Both the position numbers and the translations under genes were made by a program. Below the pieces are notes generated by a model. It made no database searches. It was not told where the DNA came from and was given only the letters and a program-made list of their open reading frames with translations. A stretch of 64,000 bases of DNA, taken from positions 50,206 through 114,205 of the forward strand of contig JAHBUL010000013.1 in NCBI GenBank assembly GCA_019638085.1. The letters are read 5' to 3'. The stretch is from Flavobacteriales bacterium. GTDB taxonomy: Bacteria > Bacteroidota > Bacteroidia > Flavobacteriales_F > PHOS-HE28. Every line of letters begins with the position of its first letter. Positions within the stretch are counted from its first letter, which is position 1. Below are positions 1-8,097 of the stretch, in pieces.

Positions 1-2444
1 ACGGCGTTCTGCCGGTCCATGCGCTCCACCATCGCGTGCGGCTCGCGGCGCACCACCTCGGCGAACTGGTCCAGCTGCACCGAGGAGCCGGTGGATGTGA
101 TGAAGCGGATCCTGGATACATCCTGCTCGTGCCGACGGTCCATGCCGTCCAACCGGATGCGGATAGGGAACTCCGTGCCTCCCTCGAAGAGCTTGGCATC
201 ATCGTTTCCGGCCAAGGCATTGCGCAGGGTGGCCCCTACCACCGCCACGTCCAGTCCAAGCCGGGCCATGCGGTCGCGGTCCAGTTCCACCTGCAGTTCG
301 GGGCTTCCCGCCTCGATGCTCAGGCGCACGTTGTTCGCGCCGGGAATGCCGATCAGCGTGTCCTTCAAGGTGTTCGCGGTGCGCATCAACTGCGCTGGGT
401 CGGCGCCGCTCAAGGTGATCTCCACCGGCGCTGTCCGGGGGATCAATCCGATGGCGGACATGGTGAAGTCGATCCCCGGAAAACTGTCCTGCAAAGCCTC
501 ACGCACATCCTTCATGTAGGCGTCGGTGCGGATGCCCTCCCGTTCGTCATTCGGCACCAAGGAGATGGTGAGCTCGGTCTTGTTCTCAGCCCCCACGCCC
601 ATGCTTCCGATGCCGGTGCTGGGGCCGCCCACGTTGCTGAACACGGAGGCCACCTCGCGTTGAGCGAGCAGGTAACGTTCCACCGCAAGTGAATGCAGGT
701 TGTTCTCCTTCAGGGCGGTGCTCTTGTCGAACTCCAAGGCCAGCATGAACTTTCCTTGGTCGCCGGTGGCGATGAGCTCCTTGCCCATGATCCCCTGCCG
801 CATCATGATGGCCGTCCCAGCGAACAGCGCGAGGATGATACCCATGAATGCAAGCTTGTGGCGGAGCACCCAGCGCAAGGCACCTTCATACCATTCGCTC
901 AGATCTTCCACACCCCTTTCGAAGCGCATGAGCACGCGTCCGTAGAGACTGGTCGGCTTCAGCTCGCTCTTCTTGCCCATGCGGGATGCGAGCCACGGCG
1001 TAAGGGTGAAGCTGACGAAGAGGCTCATCAGCGTGCTCACCACCACCACCACACTGAACTGCTTCAAGAGGTCGGCCACGAAGACCTGTACGAAGATGAT
1101 GGGCAGGAAGACCACCACGTCCACCAAGGTGATGGAGAGCGCACTGAAGCCGATCTCCGCACGTCCTTCGATCGCGGCCGTCACCTTGTCGTGGCCCTTG
1201 TCCAAGTAGCGCTGGATGTTCTCCAAGATCACGATGGAGTCGTCCACGAGGATGCCGATGATGAGCGACATCGCCAGCAGCGTCATCAGGTTCAAGGTGT
1301 AGCCGAAGAGGCCCATGGCGAGGAAGGCGCTGATCAGCGAAGCGGGGATCGCCACCAGCACAATGAGCGCATTGCGCAGGCTATGAAGGAAGATCAGCAT
1401 GATGAAGGAGACGAGCAGCACGGCCAGCCCCAGGTCGAACAGCACGCCGTTCACGGCTTCGATGGTGATGTCGGTGCTGTCATCGGCCAGAATGAAGCGC
1501 ATATCCGAGGCCTGCTGCTCCTGTTCGATCCGCGTGAACTCCTCGCGCACGGCACGGCTTACCTCCACGGCATTGGCGTCCCCTTGCTTTTTGATCAGCA
1601 GGCCGATGCCCTCCTCGCCGTTATATCGGTTCACCGACCCGATCTCTGCGATGCCGTCCACCACGGTGGCCACATCCTTCACCCGAACCACGGAGCCCGG
1701 TTGGGGCATGGCCACCACCACGTTCTCCAACTCTTGCACGGTGTGGATCTTGCCGGCCAGCTTCACGGTGATCCGGTCGCGCTCCGTGCGCACGTTGCCT
1801 GCAGGCACTTCCCTTCCAGCGCGCAGGATGGCCTCCGTTACCCGGGGCAGCGGCACGCGGTAATGCATCAGCTTCGCTTGGTCCACTTGCACCTGTACCT
1901 CGCGCTGTTCGCCGCCGAGCAGCGTGATCTCCGCCACGCCCTTCAGCTGTTGAAAGCGGGGCAGCAGCTCATTGTGCATCAACTGATAAAACTCCGGCGC
2001 GGGCAGCTTGCTCAACGCCGTCACGCTCATGATCGGCAGGTCGTTCGGGGACACCTTGGTCATCACCGGGGGCTGCAAGCCATCCGGCAGGTCCTTGCGG
2101 ATGTTGTCGATCTGGCGTTGCGCATCCTGCATGGCCAGGTCCAGGTTCGCACCGTACTTGAAGTTGACGATGATGATGGAGGCGTTGGCCACCGAGCGGC
2201 TCGCGATGTAGTCCACGTGCTCCAAGGCGCTCAGCGCGTCCTCCACCGGGCGGGTCACCGTGTTGGCCACCTCTTCCGGCGCGGCACCGGGGTACATCGT
2301 GCGGATGGTGATCACCGGCTGGTTGAAGTCCGGCATCAACTCCACGCCGAGCCCCCTAAAGGCCACAATGCCGCCCAACAGCAACACGCCGAAGATGACG
2401 ATGATCAACGAGGGGCGTTTGATCGCGAGCTCTGTGATGGTCAT
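1..2444 (-). CDS. RND efflux pump permease, HAE1 type (C-terminus beyond window)
   Basis: Inner-membrane proton-driven RND transporter of the AcrB/HAE1 group, the pump of a tripartite efflux system. About 814 codons are present; families usually have about 1,030, so the last quarter lies outside the window. The N-terminus begins MTITELAIKRPSLIIVIFGV, the usual cytoplasmic start plus first helix, followed by the porter domain. Helix 4 carries the paired acidic residues of the drug-type proton relay (GILVDDSIVILEN). The preceding adaptor gene ends 38 bases upstream and the outer-membrane channel gene comes before it, so all three pump parts are encoded together. Substrate cannot be read from sequence; the VDD motif argues against the heavy-metal HME group. 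The opposite strand carries a long open frame that is only a shadow of this gene. Confidence 0.93.
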   Translation of the reverse strand, partial: MTITELAIKRPSLIIVIFGVLLLGGIVAFRGLGVELMPDFNQPVITIRTMYPGAAPEEVANTVTRPVEDALSALEHVDYIASRSVANASIIIVNFKYGANLDLAMQDAQRQIDNIRKDLPDGLQPPVMTKVSPNDLPIMSVTALSKLPAPEFYQLMHNELLPRFQQLKGVAEITLLGGEQREVQVQVDQAKLMHYRVPLPRVTEAILRAGREVPAGNVRTERDRITVKLAGKIHTVQELENVVVAMPQPGSVVRVKDVATVVDGIAEIGSVNRYNGEEGIGLLIKKQGDANAVEVSRAVREEFTRIEQEQQASDMRFILADDSTDITIEAVNGVLFDLGLAVLLVSFIMLIFLHSLRNALIVLVAIPASLISAFLAMGLFGYTLNLMTLLAMSLIIGILVDDSIVILENIQRYLDKGHDKVTAAIEGRAEIGFSALSITLVDVVVFLPIIFVQVFVADLLKQFSVVVVVSTLMSLFVSFTLTPWLASRMGKKSELKPTSLYGRVLMRFERGVEDLSEWYEGALRWVLRHKLAFMGIILALFAGTAIMMRQGIMGKELIATGDQGKFMLALEFDKSTALKENNLHSLAVERYLLAQREVASVFSNVGGPSTGIGSMGVGAENKTELTISLVPNDEREGIRTDAYMKDVREALQDSFPGIDFTMSAIGLIPRTAPVEITLSGADPAQLMRTANTLKDTLIGIPGANNVRLSIEAGSPELQVELDRDRMARLGLDVAVVGATLRNALAGNDDAKLFEGGTEFPIRIRLDGMDRRHEQDVSRIRFITSTGSSVQLDQFAEVVRREPHAMVERMDRQNA

Positions 2445-2482
2445 CCTGCTATGCGTGTTTTTTGATCAATGACTTCCATCGT

Positions 2483-3529
2483 TCAGCGGAATTTCACGGG
2501 TGCGCCATCGGCCAGACTGATGAAGCCACTGGTGATCACCACATCGCCTGTGGCCAGCCCTTCGGTGACCGCTACCATGCCTGCATCCCTGTCGCCTGTT
2601 CCGATGCGCTTTCGCTTCGCGATGCCATTCTCCACCACGTACACCTCGGGATCCAACGAGGAGCCGATGATCGCGCTGGAAGGGATGGTCAACGATGCAC
2701 TTTTACTATCCGGAATAGAGAGGACCGTGGCAGCCATGCCGGGTTTCACCCTGTGGTCGGGATCGGCCTGAAGCGTGATCCGCACCGGGAAATTGTGGGC
2801 CATGTCGCCGCGACTGCCGATACTTTCCACCGTTCCGGACACTTGGCTTGCTTCGCTCTCCAGGCTCACCCGTACGGATTGCCCCTTGGTGAAAGCGGCC
2901 AGTTCCGTGCCGGGTACCGCAACCACCAGTTCCAAGGCGCGATCATCGGTGATCATGGCCACCGGCATCGAGGGGTTCAACACCGTACCCACTTCCACGC
3001 CGAGCTGGGTGACGTGGCCGCTGAACGGAGCAGTGATGGCGGTGCGCTGCACTTGCTCCTTCAATGTGTTCACCTGGATCCGCGCACCACGCAACGCCAG
3101 TTCCGTTTTCTCCAATTGGATCCCCTGAACGGCATCGGCTCCGGTGAGGACCGTGTAGCGCTGCTGGTCCTTCTCCAAGCCTTCCAACTGCACTTGCGCG
3201 GCTTCCAGCTGCAAGCGCAACAGGTCGCCGTCCAAGCGCATCATTACTTGACCCTTCTCCACCCATTGGCCTTCACTCACTTCCAAAGCCACTACCCTGC
3301 CGGGCACTTCCGCCATCACCTTGCCTTCGCGCAGGGAGCTGATGGCGCCGCTGTAGCGCACGCCGTCGGTGAATGCGCGTTGCCGCACGGAGTCCACCGT
3401 TACGTGAACGGCGGCATTGCGATCATGCCGGTAGACGCGCTCCTTCTGAACGCTCTTGTTGCTGGCAAGCTTCCAAACCGTCAAGGCAAGAAGCGCGATG
3501 AGGATGATCCATACGATGCTGCGTTTCAT
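2483..3529 (-). CDS. RND efflux periplasmic adaptor (MFP/HlyD family)
   Basis: Periplasmic adaptor of 348 residues that would bridge the RND pump and the TolC-type channel. The N-terminus is an uncleaved anchor or signal (MKRSIVWIILIALLALTVWK). A split lipoyl/biotinyl-like domain follows around residues 60-100 and 150-185 (GKVMAEVPGRVVALEVSEGQ and ITAPFSGHVTQLGVEVGTVL), separated by a short helical hairpin, then a beta-barrel and a membrane-proximal domain. It starts 7 bases after the channel gene ends and stops 38 bases before the pump gene, so the three are co-transcribed. The family assignment is firm; the exported compound is unknown. Confidence 0.93.
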   Translation of the reverse strand: MKRSIVWIILIALLALTVWKLASNKSVQKERVYRHDRNAAVHVTVDSVRQRAFTDGVRYSGAISSLREGKVMAEVPGRVVALEVSEGQWVEKGQVMMRLDGDLLRLQLEAAQVQLEGLEKDQQRYTVLTGADAVQGIQLEKTELALRGARIQVNTLKEQVQRTAITAPFSGHVTQLGVEVGTVLNPSMPVAMITDDRALELVVAVPGTELAAFTKGQSVRVSLESEASQVSGTVESIGSRGDMAHNFPVRITLQADPDHRVKPGMAATVLSIPDSKSASLTIPSSAIIGSSLDPEVYVVENGIAKRKRIGTGDRDAGMVAVTEGLATGDVVITSGFISLADGAPVKFR

Positions 3530-3536
3530 GGTCTGT

Positions 3537-4865
3537 TCATTTCATTAGTTCACCTTGCAGGCGTTGCAGTTCCAATTGTGCTTTGCGCAGGTCCACCAAG
3601 GCGTCCAGGTAGTTCTGCTGGGCTTCCCAGTGGGCTTGGTGTACCATTACCAGATCGGTGACGGCGGCTGTTCCCTGCTGATGCTGGGCCACGGTGCTGC
3701 TCCGTATGCGGCTCGCGAGGTCCAGTTGTGCCTCGGCGTTCACCACGGTCTGCTTTGCCACTGTGAACTGCCGCTCCGCCGTTCGCAGCTCCATCCCTTC
3801 GCGGTCCTTCAAGGCTTCGCGCTGCTGCTCCGCCTTTTCCATCTCGAGCCGTTCCGCCCTGATCTTGTGCTGCACCACGGTGCCCTGGAAGATCGGGACC
3901 TGTAATTGCAGGCCGAGGAAGCTCATCGGATAGTAGTCAAAGTGGTCGTCCGTACCGATGGGCCCGAAGCCCGTGGTGCCGTAGAACCCTTGCCCGCTCA
4001 AGCTCGGCAGGCGCGCCTGCTGCATCAGGCTCAGCTTCGCGGAACGTACACGTAGTGCTTGATCGGCGTACCGCATCGCAGTAGTGGTGCCGGCGTCGGC
4101 GACCGGTTCCACGATGGTCGGCTCCACGGGTTCGACGGCCAACGGCGTTCCCGCCGGCATTCCGGTAAGGATGCGAAGCACATCAAGCACTTGCTCCTGC
4201 TGGGACAGCACCTGTGCCTTTTTGGTCCGCAACTGGTCCCGCTGCAGCTTCATGCGGTCCACATCGGTACCGCGCGCGAGGGCCTGTTCCTGCAACAGGG
4301 TCATCGTTCGCACCAGTTCCTCCGCGTTCACCAGGTTGCTGTCCAGAAAGGCTGCACGGCTTTGGAGGATCTGAGCGTTGTAGTAAACCGCGCTCACTTC
4401 AAGCACTACATCCTCGCGCGTTCGTTCACCTTGTATCCCGGCCAAGGCCGCAGCCTCCTTGTTGACGCGGATGGCACCGATCGCGGTGGGGTCGTACAGC
4501 GGGACCTGCAACGCCAAGTTGGCCGATACGTTCTGCGGCGTGCCGAACTGGATGGCGCGATAGGTATCCGCAGGTCCGCCGAAAATGGAGGCGGGCATCA
4601 GCTGGTAAGGCAGGTCGGCGAAATACTTGTACTCGGCACCGGCACGCAGTTTCGGGATCATCATGCCCCGGGCCTCGCGCACCCGTTCCTGGGCGATGCG
4701 CTCATCCGTGCCCGCCATTTGGATGCGGCGCTCATGTACCATCGCGGAATCGATGCACTGTTGCAACGATCGCGCCTGTCCATGGAGAAGCCCGGCGGAT
4801 CCAAGGAAAACAAGGAAGGCAGCGCCTTTCCATGCGTGGTGTGCGATGTGCGCGATGCTGTTCAT
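3537..4865 (-). CDS. TolC-family outer membrane efflux channel
   Basis: Outer-membrane channel of the tripartite pump, 442 residues, the normal length for the OEP/TolC family. It has a signal peptide (about residues 1-30, ending GLLHGQ), then two internally similar halves rich in long amphipathic helices with Ala, Gln and Glu, as expected for the periplasmic alpha-barrel; the start of the mature protein, ARSLQQCIDSAM, is typical of the family. It lies between the 4-helix membrane protein gene (43 bases upstream) and the adaptor gene (7 bases downstream). Confidence 0.92.
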   Translation of the reverse strand: MNSIAHIAHHAWKGAAFLVFLGSAGLLHGQARSLQQCIDSAMVHERRIQMAGTDERIAQERVREARGMMIPKLRAGAEYKYFADLPYQLMPASIFGGPADTYRAIQFGTPQNVSANLALQVPLYDPTAIGAIRVNKEAAALAGIQGERTREDVVLEVSAVYYNAQILQSRAAFLDSNLVNAEELVRTMTLLQEQALARGTDVDRMKLQRDQLRTKKAQVLSQQEQVLDVLRILTGMPAGTPLAVEPVEPTIVEPVADAGTTTAMRYADQALRVRSAKLSLMQQARLPSLSGQGFYGTTGFGPIGTDDHFDYYPMSFLGLQLQVPIFQGTVVQHKIRAERLEMEKAEQQREALKDREGMELRTAERQFTVAKQTVVNAEAQLDLASRIRSSTVAQHQQGTAAVTDLVMVHQAHWEAQQNYLDALVDLRKAQLELQRLQGELMK

Positions 4866-4908
4866 GGCCGATGTTCCCTGCGATTTGAAATAGTTCCCGT
4901 GGCTGTGC

Positions 4909-5328
4909 TCATGTGATCACTACGGGAGTTGGGTTCTGTTTCCCCAGCCAGTACGCGACCAGGAAGAAGACCGCCGTAAGCGAAGTGCGAAAGACCAGGG
5001 CTCCGATGGTATGTTGCTCGTGGATCCCGCCGCCACTGATGTGGAAAGCGAGGCCGACTGCGGTAACGATCAACATCACGGTGGCAAAAAGCAAGAGTCG
5101 GCCCGGCCCGATGGTTTTCCTCCTCAGCAAACCGAGGGCGGCCAACAGGTAGGCCAACGATGCAATGAAATTGGCCCACACCACGAAGTTCACGTAGTTG
5201 CCCTCCTTGGCGCGCATGCCGAACAGATCGAGGATCACGGCGCTGCTCAGGAACAGCGTGAGCGCTCCGAAGGCGATCAGGATCGCAGCCAAAGCGTAGC
5301 GGATGATGGATCTCCTTCGTGCGGTCAT
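4909..5328 (-). CDS. Four-helix membrane protein, paralogue of the protein at 7070-7477
   Basis: Small integral membrane protein of 139 residues with four predicted helices. No function is known to me. The start at 5328 is chosen because its ATG overlaps the TGA of the TetR gene (ATGA), a coupling signature; an upstream in-frame start would run far into tetR. It shares a pattern with the protein at 7070-7477: a helix with NFVVWANFIASLAYL against VVVWMNFFASILYL, and a later H-x-IGALVFR stretch (HTIGALVFRTSLTAV against RTIGALVFRIFVTAM). Two relatives within 3 kb, both near Crp/Fnr-like sites, suggest a shared role, perhaps sensing or protecting the membrane during the stress the efflux operon answers. 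That role is inference. Confidence 0.8.
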   Translation of the reverse strand: MTARRRSIIRYALAAILIAFGALTLFLSSAVILDLFGMRAKEGNYVNFVVWANFIASLAYLLAALGLLRRKTIGPGRLLLFATVMLIVTAVGLAFHISGGGIHEQHTIGALVFRTSLTAVFFLVAYWLGKQNPTPVVIT

Positions 5329-5918
5329 CGGGAAGTACCGATCAGGGAGATCACCGCATCCATCAGGCTTCGACCTTTCCGGGTAATGTCGAAACCACGC
5401 CCGCTGATGCGCCATTGCAGCATGTGCAGCCGGAAGGTTCCCATTACGATATGGACCAGCATATCGGTCGGGATGGCTTTGGTGAAGACACCGCTCTTTT
5501 GCCCTTCGCTTACCACGGCCCGCAGGTGCTGCCGCATCACTTCCATCAATTCCTTTATCGCCCGATCACTGGCCGGTGACGACTCCATGAAGTTGGTGGC
5601 GAAAATGGCCATCAGGTACTCCGGGTGCGCCTTGAAGTAGCTGAAGTGACTGTCGAACATGGCCCGCAGCCGCGGCTCGGGCAGTTCCTCCTTCCGGGCC
5701 ACTTCCTCCATGCGCTGCTTCACCGATGCGGTGAGGTGCTCTATCATGCTCACCAGGATCGCTTCCTTGCTGGCGAAGTGGCGGTAGAGGGCGGCTTCGC
5801 TGAACTGCATGCGCTCGGCCAACCGCTTGGTGGTCAGCATCGCGTATCCGTCCTCGGTGATCAAGCGCCCGGCGGCCTCTATGATCTCCAATTGTCTCGG
5901 GGTGATGTCCGTCTTCAT
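5325..5918 (-). CDS. TetR/AcrR family transcriptional regulator
   Basis: One-component repressor of about 197 residues. The N-terminal HTH is clear (residues about 8-55): TPRQLEIIEAAGRLITEDG, then TTKRLAERMQFSEAALYRHF, the standard TetR recognition helix ending in YRHF. The rest is a helical ligand-binding domain. ATG at 5918 gives the usual short lead before the HTH; an alternative ATG at 5963 overlaps the upstream stop codon (TGATG) and would add 15 residues. It lies inside the efflux operon it probably represses; the inverted repeat GTTAGT-N4-ACTAAC at 6408-6423, on the promoter, is the obvious operator candidate. The ligand is unknown. Confidence 0.92.
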   Translation of the reverse strand: MKTDITPRQLEIIEAAGRLITEDGYAMLTTKRLAERMQFSEAALYRHFASKEAILVSMIEHLTASVKQRMEEVARKEELPEPRLRAMFDSHFSYFKAHPEYLMAIFATNFMESSPASDRAIKELMEVMRQHLRAVVSEGQKSGVFTKAIPTDMLVHIVMGTFRLHMLQWRISGRGFDITRKGRSLMDAVISLIGTSR

Positions 5919-5962
5919 CGTTGAATGGTTCTTAGCGTTCCGACGCATGTCGGTACTGATCA

Positions 5963-6382
5963 TCAGTTCGCCTCCTTCAAGGTGAGCTTCATGGTGTAGA
6001 ACGAAATGCCGAGCCAGATCACGGAGGCGGTCATGGCAATGGCTCCCACGAGCACCAATGCTGGCGGGACACCGAAGTAGACCTCCGCGAGGATCCCCAC
6101 GGGCATCAGCAAGCCCGCCATGGCCAACAAGGAGATCGCTTTGGAATGGTTCAGCTTCCCATGGAAGTGCAACAGCAGATAACCGATGATCACGTTCAGC
6201 ACGGCGAAGAGGTTGCCATGCACGTGCGCCAATCGCGATTCGAAGTGCTTCCCCACCGAGTAGCTGTCCACCCAAGCCTCCTTGTCGGGTGCGAAATCCC
6301 GCAGCCAGATCAAGAGGAATCCGTAAAGCATGAAGCCGCCCATGATGAGAAAGCCGATCGCGATGTTGTTCTTGCCGTTCAT
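5963..6382 (-). CDS. Small His-rich membrane protein leading the efflux operon
   Basis: Hypothetical 139-residue membrane protein with four predicted helices. ATG at 6382 is preferred because AAAGGA stands 7 bases before it, a good Shine-Dalgarno for this phylum. A histidine-rich stretch (SRLAHVHGNLFAVLN, then YLLLHFHGKLNHSK) lies at about residues 50-85. The AHVHGN motif at a helix start resembles the heme- or metal-binding helices of heme-copper oxidase and NnrS-type proteins, and the larger protein at 23267-24487 has a comparable AHSHVAMLGW, but this protein is far too short for those families. It is the first gene of the tetR-efflux operon. A metal, heme or NO-related role is only a guess. 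Confidence 0.8.
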   Translation of the reverse strand: MNGKNNIAIGFLIMGGFMLYGFLLIWLRDFAPDKEAWVDSYSVGKHFESRLAHVHGNLFAVLNVIIGYLLLHFHGKLNHSKAISLLAMAGLLMPVGILAEVYFGVPPALVLVGAIAMTASVIWLGISFYTMKLTLKEAN

Positions 6383-6403
6383 GATATCATCCTTTGATAT
6401 GAA

Positions 6404-6411
6404 CAAAGTTA
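6404..6411 (-). promoter_or_regulatory. Candidate -7 element TAACTTTG of the efflux operon promoter
   Basis: On the minus strand TAACTTTG matches the Bacteroidota -7 consensus TAnnTTTG exactly and lies 22 bases before the ATG at 6382. It overlaps the palindrome at 6408-6423, so a bound repressor would cover it. I see no perfect -33 TTG box at the usual distance. Confidence 0.55.
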
Positions 6412-6423
6412 GTGATTACTAAC
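6408..6423. promoter_or_regulatory. Palindromic operator candidate for the TetR regulator
   Basis: GTTAGT-GATT-ACTAAC is an inverted repeat with two exact 6-base arms. It lies 26 bases before the first gene of the operon that encodes the TetR regulator and overlaps the -7 box, as autorepression would need. Confidence 0.65.
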
Positions 6424-6433
6424 TAACATTGAA

Positions 6434-6449
6434 TGTGACTTTTATCACA
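6434..6449. promoter_or_regulatory. Crp/Fnr-family site TGTGACTTTTATCACA
   Basis: Perfect TGTGA-N6-TCACA palindrome, the textbook geometry of a Crp/Fnr-family dimer site, centred about 60 bases before the ATG at 6382. It is one of four comparable sites in the window (7515, 8098 and 23192). Confidence 0.65.
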
Positions 6450-6514
6450 CAGGCTGTTCGGGGGTTCAGCCCTGACCTTCGGAGATCTCCTCACCGCTCC
6501 TGAGCACCATGAAA

Positions 6515-6554
6515 AAGGTCCCCGTTGGATGCGATCGCATCCAACGGGGACCTT
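6515..6554 (-). terminator. Terminator: perfect 40-base palindrome with T tail
   Basis: All 40 bases form one uninterrupted palindrome, centred on GCGATCGC. Read on the minus strand it is followed by TTTTT (6512-6516), so it is an intrinsic terminator for the lipoprotein gene that ends at 6587, and it insulates the efflux promoter region downstream. A loop-free 20-bp arm is unusually long. Confidence 0.85.
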
Positions 6555-6586
6555 GTACAGTGTTGCCGGCCTGCTGCCGGGCAGGC

Positions 6587-7048
6587 TCAATGGAAGTAGT
6601 TCGGGTAGGTCTTCAAGTAATCACCGAGCTCGGCAAGTTCGGCAGCGGAGGGCTCCGGGCTCAGCTTGTCCAACATCTTATGGATCGGAATGAGGTAATT
6701 GTGGAGCTGGTCGTGCGCCTCGCCGGTCATGGTGCATTTGGCGAAGATGTCCTTGAACTCCGCCTCGAGTTCCTCCTTGAACACGGCTCCATCCCCGGTT
6801 GCGGGATCGAAGCCGGCCACGATGGCCTGCATGCTCTTCACTCCTTCGGTGGTTTCCACATTGGCCTCCCAGGTCTTTCCATTGTCCAGCTGCACGGCAC
6901 TGCCATCGGCGCTGGTGTGCTCGTCCTGTTCCGGGGCTTCCATTGCCGCATGATCGTGGTCCTGGGCTTCATTGGCATTCCCCGAGGTGCCACAGGCTGT
7001 GCCCATCAGTGCGATAAGAAGAAAGGAAAAGATGGTGTTCTGCTTCAT
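6587..7048 (-). CDS. Small lipoprotein, function unknown
   Basis: Hypothetical lipoprotein of 153 residues. Residues 1-20 form a lipoprotein signal ending LMGTACG, so Cys20 would be lipidated. A His/Asp/Glu-rich linker follows (QDHDHAAMEAPEQDEH), which may bind metal, and then a helical domain with KCTMTGEAHDQLHNYLIPIH that has His residues spaced like a four-helix bundle. ATG at 7048 is used; the frame also opens at a TTG two codons earlier. It follows the 4-helix protein gene by 21 bases, probably in one operon, and ends at the 40-base palindrome terminator. Confidence 0.82.
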   Translation of the reverse strand: MKQNTIFSFLLIALMGTACGTSGNANEAQDHDHAAMEAPEQDEHTSADGSAVQLDNGKTWEANVETTEGVKSMQAIVAGFDPATGDGAVFKEELEAEFKDIFAKCTMTGEAHDQLHNYLIPIHKMLDKLSPEPSAAELAELGDYLKTYPNYFH

Positions 7049-7069
7049 GTTCAAGTTCTTTTGTAAGGG

Positions 7070-7477
7070 TTATTTCGGTGGTAAGGTCCGCACGTAGTAA
7101 CGCGCCGCTGCGTACAACATGGCGGTGACGAAGATGCGGAAAACAAGCGCACCAATGGTGCGAGGCTCATATTCGCCCCCACTGCGGACGTGGAAATAGA
7201 AGCCGATGGCGGCTATCGCCATCAGGATGAGGGCAATGGCGAGGATCGTTGGCGTCCATGCCTGACGGAAGATGAAGCCGTAGGTGGCGATGAGGTACAG
7301 GATGGATGCGAAGAAATTCATCCAGACCACCACGGGAACGTAGTGGCCGGCCTCTTCCCCCATCCCGCCGATGTTGAAAATGATGGAGGCACTGGCCACC
7401 AAGGTCATGAGGCCGAACAGGCCCAATACACCAGCCGTGACCTGCGATCCGCGCGGTAAACCGTTCTGCTGTTTCAT
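7070..7477 (-). CDS. Four-helix membrane protein, paralogue of the protein at 4909-5328
   Basis: Integral membrane protein of 135 residues with four predicted helices; function unknown. The ATG at 7477 is preferred over a GTG seven codons upstream. Helices 2 to 4 parallel the protein at 4909-5328 (VVVWMNFFASILYL and RTIGALVFRIFVTAM). The loop before the last helix, FHVRSGGEYEPRT, corresponds to FHISGGGIHEQHT there, so the spacing of both motifs is conserved. A Crp/Fnr-like palindrome is centred 45 bases before the start. It probably forms a two-gene unit with the lipoprotein gene 21 bases downstream. Confidence 0.8.
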   Translation of the reverse strand: MKQQNGLPRGSQVTAGVLGLFGLMTLVASASIIFNIGGMGEEAGHYVPVVVWMNFFASILYLIATYGFIFRQAWTPTILAIALILMAIAAIGFYFHVRSGGEYEPRTIGALVFRIFVTAMLYAAARYYVRTLPPK

Positions 7478-7514
7478 AGCGCCCCCAAAGTTGCTCACCG
7501 GGTCGCCCGGAATA

Positions 7515-7530
7515 ACTGACCCTTATCAGT
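7515..7530. promoter_or_regulatory. Crp/Fnr-class palindrome ACTGACCCTTATCAGT
   Basis: Exact 5-6-5 inverted repeat with the TGA-N6-TCA core, centred 45 bases before the ATG at 7477, a usual activating distance for Fnr-type regulators. The outer bases (AC/GT) differ from the Crp-like site at 6434. Confidence 0.55.
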
Positions 7531-7563
7531 GAAACCAATGGCGCTCCGGATAGTTCGGTAGTG

Positions 7564-8028
7564 CTACGCGCTTTCCACCACCTCCGGCTTGTTATTGAAG
7601 ACCTGCTTACCATTGTACTGCACCTCCCAGGTCACCGGCACCACCTTCTTCAGCATATAACTTACTCCACAGAGTTCGTTCTGCGAACGTTGCACCATCT
7701 TCAGTGCCTGTTCCTGATGTTCGTCATCCCCGTGAATATCGTAAGTAACGTGGATATTGGTGTATGCGATCGGTGGTGCCTTGCTGATCTCGCCACTTAC
7801 CCCGACGTCAAAACGCTCCAAGGTGATATCCGCACGACGCAAGAGTGCCACCACGTCCATGCCGGTACACCCGGCCAAGGCACTCAGCACAAAAGGCTTG
7901 GGGATAGGCCCCATGTCCTCCCCACCTGCTCGTTCCGGTGCATCCATCACCACCGTGTGGCCGCCAACCAGTGCGTTGAACTGCATCTTCCCCATCCATA
8001 CTGCTTCCACTTCGTGTGTCATGATCAT
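7564..8028 (-). CDS. OsmC/Ohr family protein
   Basis: OsmC-family protein of 154 residues. Members reduce organic hydroperoxides with a pair of cysteines, or have related thiol roles. Both conserved cysteines are present: one in LSALAGCTGMDVV (about residue 54) and one in SQNELCGVSYML (about residue 119), at OsmC-like spacing. No signal peptide, so cytoplasmic. It starts with ATG-ATC-ATG, so initiation could be at 8028 or 8022. It is transcribed alone, with a Crp/Fnr-like site upstream. The family assignment is firm; peroxide substrate is inferred. Confidence 0.9.
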   Translation of the reverse strand: MIMTHEVEAVWMGKMQFNALVGGHTVVMDAPERAGGEDMGPIPKPFVLSALAGCTGMDVVALLRRADITLERFDVGVSGEISKAPPIAYTNIHVTYDIHGDDEHQEQALKMVQRSQNELCGVSYMLKKVVPVTWEVQYNGKQVFNNKPEVVESA

Positions 8029-8097
8029 TTTGATTTAATGGGCTGGTGGTACGTCCACCGTTCCGGGTGCAAGGTGCCCCGGAACTGACCCACAAAG

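Noticed and set aside
693..2465. A 590-codon plus-strand open frame
   Set aside because: It is the mirror of the RND pump gene; composition is His/Gln/Asp-rich and lacks domains, whereas the minus strand gives a clear RND protein.
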